A stretch of 38,345 nt of DNA from Rhodospirillaceae bacterium. Lineage in GTDB: Bacteria > Pseudomonadota > Alphaproteobacteria > Thalassobaculales > Thalassobaculaceae. The first letter of the stretch is position 1, and each line of letters starts with the position of its first letter. A program made the position numbers and the translations under genes. The stretch spans positions 3,715 through 42,059 of the forward strand of contig PAQA01000033.1 of the NCBI GenBank assembly GCA_002709155.1, written 5' to 3'. Below are positions 10,199 through 19,432 of the stretch, piece by piece. Under the pieces are notes generated by a model. That model did not search any database. It worked only from the letters and a program-made list of their open reading frames with translations, and was not told where the DNA came from.

Positions 10199-10996
10199 AT
10201 GATAATGAATAATACGTTTAGGAAAGCACTAGAGGCCGGTAAATCGACAATTGGAACACATTTTCTGTTTTCCGATCCGGACGTTGCAGAGCTAATAGGA
10301 GATACCGGCCTTTTTGATTATGCGGAATATTCCGCGGAATATTCTATATTGGATATGCAATTGTTGTATCATTTGGCGAGAGCAGCACAGTGTTCTAACT
10401 TACCCCTTATGATCAAACTGGATGAAGAAGGGCAGGGTTTTTGGGCGCAGGCTGCTCTCGGCGCTGGTTTTAAATCGATATTATTCACTGATATAAGAAC
10501 GCCCGATGACATCAATACCTGTCATAAAATCATAAGGCCAGATGACCCAAATGCTGGCGGAAGGATGGGTTTAAAACTCAGACGACCGGCATTATCCTCC
10601 TACGAACCTAAGGCTTATTTGAATGACCTCAACTCGATAGTTTTTTGCGTGATGTTGGAAAAGAAGATTGCGGTTGAAAATATTAATGATGTCCTTTTGC
10701 GAGCCAATGAAAGGGGTGTTGATATGATCCAATGGGGGCCAGCTGACTATAGTATAACGCGGGGCAGGCCTAATATGATGTATGAAGCAGATATAAAGCC
10801 CATTGAAGAAATGATTATAGGAAAGTGTCTTGAATATGGTGTTGCGCCACGCATCGAAATTGGGGATGTTGAGCAGGCAAAACGCTATATAGATATGGGA
10901 GTCAGGCACTTTTGTATTGGTTGGGACCGGTTCATTTTGCAAGCAGGTCTGAGAAATATTGGGGAAGGCTTGCGTAAGCTTACAGATAATATCTGA
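10199..10996 (+). CDS. HpcH/HpaI aldolase/citrate lyase family protein
   Basis: 265 aa; 'GTHFLFSDPDVAELIGDTGLFDYAEYSAEYS', 'MLEKKIAVENINDVLLRANERGVDMIQWGPADYSI'. Start could be 10199 or 10205. Confidence 0.88.
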   Translation: MIMNNTFRKALEAGKSTIGTHFLFSDPDVAELIGDTGLFDYAEYSAEYSILDMQLLYHLARAAQCSNLPLMIKLDEEGQGFWAQAALGAGFKSILFTDIRTPDDINTCHKIIRPDDPNAGGRMGLKLRRPALSSYEPKAYLNDLNSIVFCVMLEKKIAVENINDVLLRANERGVDMIQWGPADYSITRGRPNMMYEADIKPIEEMIIGKCLEYGVAPRIEIGDVEQAKRYIDMGVRHFCIGWDRFILQAGLRNIGEGLRKLTDNI

Positions 10997-11087
10997 ATAG
11001 TCATTATCACAGGTACTAATGGTTATTAGATTACTTGAAGTTTAAGAAAATAATATTTTTTGAATACTTAGTGTGGAGAAAAATTAG

Positions 11088-11714
11088 ATGAGCCCGATTG
11101 ATTTATATACGTGGAAGACTTCCAATGGGAAAAAAGCAACTATTATGATGGAGGAGTGTGAACTAGAATATAAAATACACCCCATCGATATTTCGACTGA
11201 CATTCAATTCTCGGAAGATTTTGTTAAAGTAAATCCAAATTCTAAAATACCTGCAATGGTAGACCCCGATGGACCGAATGGACAGCCTTTCACAGTCATA
11301 GAGTCGGGTGCGATTTTAATGTATTTAGCCGAGAAGACTGGATTATTTCTGCCTAGCGAGATGCAACAAAAATATGAGGTGATCCAGTGGGTTATGTTTC
11401 AAATGGGAGGTATTGGACCAATCTTCGGCCAGGTACACCATTTTAAAAGAGCGGCCAAGGAAAAAGTGCCTTATGCAATCAATAGATATTTCAACGAATG
11501 TCGAAGGCTATATGGGGTATTAGATTCGAGATTAGCTGATAGAGAATATATAGCAAACGATGAAGTATCGATCGCAGATTTCTGCACCGTTCCTTGGGTT
11601 TTTCGCCATGACTGGCAGGAGATAGACCTAGATGAATTTACGAATGTGAAACGTTGGTATAATAACATGATGCAACGCCCGGCATTAACTAAAGGTATGA
11701 ATCTTCCTGATTAA
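11088..11714 (+). CDS. Glutathione S-transferase family protein (YfcG/YghU-like)
   Basis: 'IDLYTWKTSNGKKATIMMEECELEYKIHPIDI...FVKVNPNSKIPAMVDPDGPNGQPFTVIESGAILMYLAEKTG' thioredoxin-fold N-domain and helical C-domain. Confidence 0.93.
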   Translation: MSPIDLYTWKTSNGKKATIMMEECELEYKIHPIDISTDIQFSEDFVKVNPNSKIPAMVDPDGPNGQPFTVIESGAILMYLAEKTGLFLPSEMQQKYEVIQWVMFQMGGIGPIFGQVHHFKRAAKEKVPYAINRYFNECRRLYGVLDSRLADREYIANDEVSIADFCTVPWVFRHDWQEIDLDEFTNVKRWYNNMMQRPALTKGMNLPD

Positions 11715-11735
11715 ATTCGTAGTTTGCCCAACAAT

Positions 11736-11765
11736 GTTTTTGTATCAAATTTTAGATGCAAAAAC
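11736..11765. terminator. Possible stem-loop downstream of GST gene (no clear U-tract)
   Basis: gtttttgtat / atgcaaaaac, 10-bp stem with one G-T wobble and a 10-nt loop, just after the GST stop at 11714. Confidence 0.35.
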
Positions 11766-11922
11766 CTTATCCAAATATCAATAATTGGCGGCGTATTTTA
11801 TTAAAGCTTAAGGTTAAAACCCAATCCGTATTCACGCTTAATTTTAAATTGTGGGACTACCTCTTTTAACTTGCCATAATGGTATTATATAATAGGGTGT
11901 CCGGATCTAGAGAAATAGGCTA

Positions 11923-12882
11923 ATGGCTATTAAAACACAGCATAAACCCCGACAGAAGGATTACTCTTTTGACTTGCAGAAGGTATTCAACAGTATCGTG
12001 TCAGTGCAATCTAATATTCCTGGGGATGCGTTTACCGCGCCGGTATTAGGGACCGAGCGCGGAGGGAATGGTATAGTAATAAAGGATAATGGTATCGTCT
12101 TAACCATTGGCTATCTTGTTACAGAAGCGGAGACAATTTGGCTCACAGATCACACTGGGGCAGCTGTTCAGGGACATGTTCTCGGGTATGATCAGGAGAG
12201 TGGTTTAGGCCTCATACAGGCTCTTGGGAAATTGAATGCGGAAGTGGTGCCCATTGGTAGATCTTCATCTTTAAAAGAGTCTGATAAGGTTGTTGTTGCA
12301 GGTTTTGGAGGGCAGAAAAATTCGGTTAGTGCTGAAGTTATAGCAGTTAGGGAATTCGCTGGGTATTGGGAGTATTTACTAGATGAAGCGATTTTCACGT
12401 CGCCGGCTCATCCAAATTGGGGGGGGACTGGCCTGATAGGCGGCGATGGAGAATTATTAGGCGTTGGTTCTCTATTTATACAGCATGAGACCGTGGGAGA
12501 CGAGATAGTTGATGGCAACATGGTTGTACCCATAGATCTGCTCGCACCTATAATTGATGATCTTCTTACAATGGGGAGGCCAAATAAAAAAGCTCGCCCC
12601 TGGTTAGGTTTATTCGGTGCAGAATCAGAAGGTGCTGTTGTTGTGGCAGCTCTTACAGAAGGCGGGCCTGCACATGACGCAGATGTGGAAGTGGGCGATA
12701 TAGTTCGCGCTGTAGCGGGTAATGAAATTGGGTCCCTTGCAGATTTTTTTCGAAATATTTGGTCTATTGGTCCAGCTGGTGTTGAGGTTCCACTTTTAAT
12801 AGAAAGGGACGGAGAAATTTTAGAAATATATATTTCCTCTGTTGCAAGATCAGATATGTTAAAAGGTCCAAGGTTACATTAA
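11923..12882 (+). CDS. HtrA/DegP-like S1C family protein with PDZ domain, predicted catalytically inactive
   Basis: Trypsin-like HtrA fold followed by a PDZ region ('WLGLFGAESEGAVVVAALTEGGPAHDADVEVGDIVRAVAGNEIGSLADF'); the His, Asp and Ser triad positions read as Y64, G94 and W166. Confidence 0.8.
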   Translation: MAIKTQHKPRQKDYSFDLQKVFNSIVSVQSNIPGDAFTAPVLGTERGGNGIVIKDNGIVLTIGYLVTEAETIWLTDHTGAAVQGHVLGYDQESGLGLIQALGKLNAEVVPIGRSSSLKESDKVVVAGFGGQKNSVSAEVIAVREFAGYWEYLLDEAIFTSPAHPNWGGTGLIGGDGELLGVGSLFIQHETVGDEIVDGNMVVPIDLLAPIIDDLLTMGRPNKKARPWLGLFGAESEGAVVVAALTEGGPAHDADVEVGDIVRAVAGNEIGSLADFFRNIWSIGPAGVEVPLLIERDGEILEIYISSVARSDMLKGPRLH

Positions 12883-12902
12883 ATACCTTAGTAACTTGAA
12901 CG

Positions 12903-12919
12903 TCCCTTGCTATAAGGGA
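12903..12919. terminator. Short hairpin between convergent genes, possible bidirectional terminator
   Basis: tccctt-gctat-aaggga 6-bp stem in the 48-bp gap between the HtrA-like stop and the aminotransferase stop. Confidence 0.35.
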
Positions 12920-12930
12920 TAATTACTTCC

Positions 12931-14187
<1,257 letters not shown>

Positions 14188-14240
14188 TCATTCTTGCAAG
14201 TACTCTGATAAGTTGATGGGTTATATTTATGCCATAAATT

Positions 14241-15110
14241 ATGGTATCGTTGTGCAATGACGAAAACATGGCCAATCTAATGCAGTTATTAGCGATAAGC
14301 GATCTTCACCTCTCTCAAGCTTCGAATAAAGATGCAATATTAAAAATGAGTGATCATGGGGACGATTGGCTGATTATTGGTGGAGACATAAGCGAAAAAC
14401 CAGAGCTTCACGAATTTTTATATAGAGAACTCAACAAACGTTTTGGAAAAATAATTTGGGTCCCGGGTAACCACGACTTGTGGACGGAGGATACTAGAGA
14501 TCAACAGGTTGAACGCGGTGTTGATAAATATAATTTATTGGTGGAGTTAGCGAGGTCGTTTGGTGTTATTACCCCGGAGGATCCATTTGTGGAATGGCCA
14601 GAGAAGTTACAAGATAGAGAGGGGGCGCTCATTATAGCGCCACTTTTCTTGTTATATGATTATTCATTCCGACCCAAGTCCGTCAGCAGAGAAAATATCA
14701 AAGACTGGGTTAGGCAAGTGCACGCTGAGTGTAGTGATGAGCTTCTGTTACACCCGAACCCGTTTGAAAGTCGTGAACAGTGGTGCTGGGCTCGATGCGA
14801 TTTCTCTTTGGAAAAATTATCTGGTATTCCTTCAACAAGCACAACAGTTTTGATAAACCACTGGCCTCTGCGATTAGATCTTATTAACTTGCCACGTGTG
14901 CCTCGCTTCACGCCCTGGTGCGGAACTAGAATAACGCATGAATGGCATAAAAAATTTAGAGCCTCGATTGTCATTAGCGGACATCTGCACACGCGGCGAA
15001 CCGACGTTATAGATGAATGCAGATTCGAGGAAGTTTCTTTGGGGTATAAACGCCAATGGAACCCCGACTTTGGTATAGATTATTATTTACGACAAATAAT
15101 GCCCTTGTGA
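14241..15110 (+). CDS. Metallophosphoesterase
   Basis: 'LLAISDLHLSQ', 'WLIIGGDISEKPE', 'IIWVPGNHDLW', 'LINHWPL', 'VISGHLHTRRT'. The real start may be 14268 or 14280. Confidence 0.9.
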   Translation: MVSLCNDENMANLMQLLAISDLHLSQASNKDAILKMSDHGDDWLIIGGDISEKPELHEFLYRELNKRFGKIIWVPGNHDLWTEDTRDQQVERGVDKYNLLVELARSFGVITPEDPFVEWPEKLQDREGALIIAPLFLLYDYSFRPKSVSRENIKDWVRQVHAECSDELLLHPNPFESREQWCWARCDFSLEKLSGIPSTSTTVLINHWPLRLDLINLPRVPRFTPWCGTRITHEWHKKFRASIVISGHLHTRRTDVIDECRFEEVSLGYKRQWNPDFGIDYYLRQIMPL

Positions 15111-15163
15111 AAACGGACTTTTATCCGTATTGGTCATTAAAAGTATACTTGGAGTGTAGAAAA

Positions 15164-16387
15164 TTGATCTTGATTATTGGAGGAGGTATAGGGGGCTTAA
15201 CATTAGCTTTAAATCTTCATAAAGCAGGTATTCCATGTCAAATATTTGAAGCCGTGGAGACGATCAAACCCCTAGGGGTGGGAATAAACATTTTGCCACA
15301 TGCGATGAAGGAATTGTCTGCCCTTGAATTGGAGTCAGATATAGCAGCCAATGCTGTCGAAACACATGAAGTCTGTTTTTACAACCGTTTTGGTCAACAT
15401 ATATACACCGAACGTCGCGGTCGATTTGCTGGTTATAAATGGCCACAATATTCAATTCATAGAGGGACTTTGCATGAAATTCTGGTGAATGCTGTTCGCG
15501 AACGCCTAGGCCCTAAAGCATTCTTAACGGGGCACCGGTTTTGTCAGTTGGAACAGGACGCAGAAAAAGTTACAGCATATTTTTATACCGGGACTTCCAA
15601 GCAGATTTTAAAACCTTACCGCGGAACTGCATTAGTTGGTTGTGACGGTATAAAGTCAGCTGTAAGAGGGTTGTTTTACGAAAAAGACGATCCCTTAATT
15701 TACTCTGGTATTACTATGTGGCGTGGTGTAACGAGGCAACAGCCGTTCTTATCTGGTGCCTCTATGATCTATGCTGGTTGGTTGAAGACTGGGAAAGTTA
15801 TAGCATACCCAATAGCCAAGTTAGATAATGGCATGCAGATTGTAAATTGGCTGTGTGAATTCTATTGTTCTCCAAGAAGCCCGTCAGGTGACTGGGGACA
15901 GGCTGGAAATGTGGACGATTTCCTATGGTCATGCGAAGAAATGAATTTCCCCTGGCTCAATATTCCTCAAATGGTAAAGGATGCCGAATACATACTTGAA
16001 TATCCAATGGTGGATAAGGAACCATTAACAAAATGGAGTTTCGGTAGGGCCACGTTGTTGGGTGATGCAGCGCATCCAATGTATCCCAGGGGATCAAATG
16101 GCGCAGGTCAAGCTATAATTGATGCTAGAATTTTAGCTGACAGCTTATCTGTCGAGTCGGATGAGGTTGTTGCATTCGTAAAATATGAAAAGGAACGTTT
16201 GCCAAAAACAACTGCTATAGTTCATGCAAATAGAACTAACCCACCAGATGCTATTTTGAGAGAGGTCTATGAGAGAAGTGGTGATAAACCATTTAAATCA
16301 ATGAAAAATATTATTACAAAAGATGAACTTTATGAGTTGTCAGATCAGTATAAAAAGATAGCTGGGTTTCAGGTGTCAATGACGTAA
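15164..16387 (+). CDS. FAD-dependent monooxygenase (PhzS/PHBH-like)
   Basis: 'ILIIGGGIGGLTLALNLHKAG' FAD motif and 'GRATLLGDAAHPMYPRGSNGAGQAIIDARILADSL'. TTG 15164 with an upstream GGAG (15151-15154) is preferred over 15056, which adds non-homologous sequence and overlaps the upstream gene. Confidence 0.88.
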   Translation: MILIIGGGIGGLTLALNLHKAGIPCQIFEAVETIKPLGVGINILPHAMKELSALELESDIAANAVETHEVCFYNRFGQHIYTERRGRFAGYKWPQYSIHRGTLHEILVNAVRERLGPKAFLTGHRFCQLEQDAEKVTAYFYTGTSKQILKPYRGTALVGCDGIKSAVRGLFYEKDDPLIYSGITMWRGVTRQQPFLSGASMIYAGWLKTGKVIAYPIAKLDNGMQIVNWLCEFYCSPRSPSGDWGQAGNVDDFLWSCEEMNFPWLNIPQMVKDAEYILEYPMVDKEPLTKWSFGRATLLGDAAHPMYPRGSNGAGQAIIDARILADSLSVESDEVVAFVKYEKERLPKTTAIVHANRTNPPDAILREVYERSGDKPFKSMKNIITKDELYELSDQYKKIAGFQVSMT

Positions 16388-16521
16388 AGCATACGAGGCT
16401 TCTTAAAGTTATTGGACTTTTAAATTTCAGATTTGTCTATAATTGTAGTATTAAAGTGATATTAATTCTCACCCGAAAAGTATAGTGTTCTGTCAAGAAA
16501 GGATTTTTAGGATAACCAATC

Positions 16522-17079
16522 ATGAAAAGATCTAAAGCATTGAAATTATCACTAATGGGAGCGAGCGCTCTGACACTAGTAGCTTGCGATAACAGCCAGG
16601 AAGTAGGAGTTTTCGAGACAATAGATCAATGCGTAGATAAAGCAGGATTTACCCGTGATGTATGTGAGAAAAATCAGAAAGTCGCTCAGTCGGAACATAT
16701 TAAGGTGTCACCAAAATATACTTCTTTGTCAGATTGTGAGACAGACTTTGGCTCCGAAAAATGTGAAGTGGCGCCTCAGAGAACGACCTCGGGGGGATCA
16801 GTGTTTATGCCAATGATGATGGGGTATATGATGGGTAACATGTTAAGTGGAGGTTCACGCGTTGCTACTCAACCACTTTACCGATCTCGTGATGACTCCC
16901 GAAATTTTAGAACTGGCGATAACCAAAAGGTATCTGGGAAAACTGGAGTTACAAGAGTAGCAGGTCATACAACAAGAGCTCCCTCAACCAAAACAAGAAC
17001 GATCCGTCGGGGTGGCTTTGGATCGGCTGCTAGGGCCTCTGCAGGAAGATTCCGAAGTTTTCGTGGCTTCGGGGGTTAG
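16522..17079 (+). CDS. DUF1190 (YgiB-like) lipoprotein
   Basis: Lipobox-like 'GASALTLVAC'; 'FETIDQCVDKAGFTRDVCEKNQKVA...YTSLSDCETDFGSEKCE'; Arg/Gly/Ser-rich C-terminus; directly upstream of a YgiC-like gene. Confidence 0.85.
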   Translation: MKRSKALKLSLMGASALTLVACDNSQEVGVFETIDQCVDKAGFTRDVCEKNQKVAQSEHIKVSPKYTSLSDCETDFGSEKCEVAPQRTTSGGSVFMPMMMGYMMGNMLSGGSRVATQPLYRSRDDSRNFRTGDNQKVSGKTGVTRVAGHTTRAPSTKTRTIRRGGFGSAARASAGRFRSFRGFGG

Positions 17080-17090
17080 TAGTCCAGAAA

Positions 17091-18251
17091 ATGCAGCGTA
17101 TTGTGGTTGAGGAGCGAGCAGACTGGAAAGCTCAGGCAGAGTCTCTAGGGTTTAACTTTCACACCATGTATGGCACTGCCTATTGGGATGAGACAGCGTG
17201 TTATCGTTTCTCAATGAAACAAATAGAGAATGACATTGAGGATCCGACAAATGAGATAGAACAAATGTGCTTTGAATTAGTCTCTCGTGCTGTTAATGAC
17301 GAGGAAATTTTTACAAGGCTCGCAGTTCCTGAAGCATACTGGGATTATGTGAGGACTAGCTGGTTAAACCAAGAGAAAAATTTATATGGTCGTTTAGACC
17401 TTTCTTATAATGGGACATCACCTGCAAAACTTCTTGAGTATAATGCGGATACTCCCACCTCACTTTATGAAAGTTCGGCATTCCAGTGGGTGTGGCTTGA
17501 GCAAGCTATGGAACAAGGTCTAATACCAGCTGGTTGCGATCAATTTAACTCGATCCACGAAAATATGGTTAAGGCGTTTGAGAAATTTGGAATAGATGAT
17601 CAATTGCATTTGACGGCATGCAAAGGAAGTGAGGAAGATGAGGGGACTGTGAGATATATAGAAGAGTGTGCTGTTCAAGCAGGGTTGGAAACCAGCTTTA
17701 TATTTCTTGAAGATATAGGTATCGATGAAAATGGTTTTTTTACCGACCTTGATGATGAGAGGATAACCGCCCTTTTTAAGCTGTACCCCTGGGAGTGGAT
17801 TTTTAAGGATGAATTTGGACTTTCATTACAAAAAAATCAGTTAACAATGATCGAACCCCCTTGGAGGATAATTTTGTCTAACAAAGGTATGCTCCCTTTA
17901 CTTTGGGAAATGTTTGAGGGACACCCAAACTTATTGCCGGCTTATTTTTCCAATGACCATCGAGCGAGTAAAATAGAAAATAATTTTGTAGAAAAACCTT
18001 TATTCTCTCGAGAGGGGGCTAATGTCGAAATAACTAAAGCAGATGGAAGTATCATTAGAGAGGATGGGCCGTATGGCGAGGAAGGTACCATTATACAAGC
18101 CTTACATCCGCTACCCGTGTTTGATAACAATCATACAGTAATAGGTTCTTGGCTAGTAGCGAGTAACGCTTGTGGAATTGGAATTAGAGAGGATGATACA
18201 GCCATCACAAAGGACACTTCACGTTTTTTGCCGCACGTTATTTTGGATTAA
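17091..18251 (+). CDS. Glutathionylspermidine synthase family protein (YgiC/YjfC-like ATP-grasp)
   Basis: 'RLDLSYNGTSPAKLLEYNADTPTSLYESSAFQWVWLEQ', 'MIEPPWRIILSNKGMLPLLWEMFEGHPNLLPAYF', 'EKPLFSREGANVEI', 'GSWLVASNACGIGIREDD'. Confidence 0.94.
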   Translation: MQRIVVEERADWKAQAESLGFNFHTMYGTAYWDETACYRFSMKQIENDIEDPTNEIEQMCFELVSRAVNDEEIFTRLAVPEAYWDYVRTSWLNQEKNLYGRLDLSYNGTSPAKLLEYNADTPTSLYESSAFQWVWLEQAMEQGLIPAGCDQFNSIHENMVKAFEKFGIDDQLHLTACKGSEEDEGTVRYIEECAVQAGLETSFIFLEDIGIDENGFFTDLDDERITALFKLYPWEWIFKDEFGLSLQKNQLTMIEPPWRIILSNKGMLPLLWEMFEGHPNLLPAYFSNDHRASKIENNFVEKPLFSREGANVEITKADGSIIREDGPYGEEGTIIQALHPLPVFDNNHTVIGSWLVASNACGIGIREDDTAITKDTSRFLPHVILD

Positions 18252-18261
18252 TACATGTTAT

Positions 18262-18291
18262 GAAAAAAGCCCAGGCATTTAATGCCTGGGC
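18262..18291 (-). terminator. Rho-independent terminator, minus strand
   Basis: Perfect 10-bp stem gcccaggcat/atgcctgggc (18269-18278 / 18282-18291) with a 3-nt loop. On the minus strand it is followed by six T (AAAAAA at 18263-18268). Confidence 0.75.
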
Positions 18292-18455
18292 GAGTTTAAA
18301 CAGGGAGGTTTTCGTCTGGGAGACGAAGGAGCCGAAGCCCCAGATATTTTGGTCACTGATGTTTTATCATCAGAACATAGGTTATAGTATACCGGTTTAT
18401 ATCTGCGCTAGTGACAATTGAGCAAGGCCGCTATGCGTATTTTGCATGACTGAGA

Positions 18456-19346
18456 TTAAAATGAAGTTTTTGCTACTTCTTGAATCAAGAAATCTCTCAG
18501 CACGGAAATCCGCTTTGATCTCTTTAACTCTTCTGGGTATACGAAAAATGCAGGGACCGCTGGGCCGTCTATATCAGGTAATATTCTTAATAAACTTGGA
18601 TCCTCAGAAGCTAAATAATCAGGTAACGCCGCTATCCCAACCCCGCCCTGTACCGCTCGAAAAATCCCATAAACATTATTAACACGGACAATTTTTTGCT
18701 GGGACGTTAATGACTCTGACAGTAATCCGAGTAACCAGTTAGCTTCGCTATAAGGCAAGCTAATACTCTCTCCATAAATCACTATTCTATGTTTGGTAAG
18801 GTCTCGTATAGACTTTGGGATTCCATAATTTTCAACGTAACGTGGGGACGCATAAAGATGAAATCTAATAGTTTTCAAATGACGCTGAATTAAGTCGGGT
18901 TGCTTGGGGGGAGTTAGACGGACAGCGACGTCCGCTTGCCGCATTGATAGGTCCAATTCAAAATCATTTATAAATAGTGTCACGTTAACTTCTGGATACA
19001 ATTCTATAAAACGTCCGATACGTGACGCTAGCCAGGTAGAGCCAAATGCCACAGTACTTGTGATTCGTAAATTTCCTTTTGGACGCTCTCGTCCCTCACT
19101 TATAAGTGCTTCAGTGGTAGCTAATTTTGAAAACATTTCGCGGGCGGTACTAAATAAAACCTCTCCTTGCTCGGTCAGTATTAGTCCTCGAGCGTGTCGG
19201 TGGAAGAGTGCTACGTTTAAACTTTGTTCCAAATTACTTATTTGTCGGCTCACAGCAGACTGACTGAGATTGAGGCGTTCCCCGGCGTGAGTGAAACTAC
19301 CAGCCTCGGCAGCAGCGTGAAATACGCGAAGTTTATCCCAGTCCAT
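18456..19346 (-). CDS. LysR family transcriptional regulator
   Basis: N-terminal HTH 'LRVFHAAAEAGSFTHAGERLNLSQSAVSRQISNLEQSLNVALFHRHARGLILTEQGE' and LysR substrate-binding domain. Confidence 0.96.
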   Translation of the reverse strand: MDWDKLRVFHAAAEAGSFTHAGERLNLSQSAVSRQISNLEQSLNVALFHRHARGLILTEQGEVLFSTAREMFSKLATTEALISEGRERPKGNLRITSTVAFGSTWLASRIGRFIELYPEVNVTLFINDFELDLSMRQADVAVRLTPPKQPDLIQRHLKTIRFHLYASPRYVENYGIPKSIRDLTKHRIVIYGESISLPYSEANWLLGLLSESLTSQQKIVRVNNVYGIFRAVQGGVGIAALPDYLASEDPSLLRILPDIDGPAVPAFFVYPEELKRSKRISVLRDFLIQEVAKTSF

Positions 19347-19356
19347 TTTGTGCTTT

Positions 19357-19404
19357 CTTATAACAGCTTATTTTTTGTTATAACACAAATTATGAGGTTA
19401 TAAC
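19357..19404. promoter_or_regulatory. Three phased [C/G]TTATAAC boxes, candidate LysR operator array
   Basis: CTTATAAC 19357-19364, GTTATAAC 19377-19384, GTTATAAC 19397-19404, exactly 20 bp apart, in the gap between trxB and the LysR gene. Confidence 0.5.
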
Positions 19405-19432
19405 TACCTTTCCTGCCGTATTGGAGAATAAT

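Noticed and set aside
15056-15163. N-terminal extension of the FAD monooxygenase ORF
   Set aside because: Overlaps the metallophosphoesterase and has no similarity to the FAD fold; TTG 15164 is better placed.
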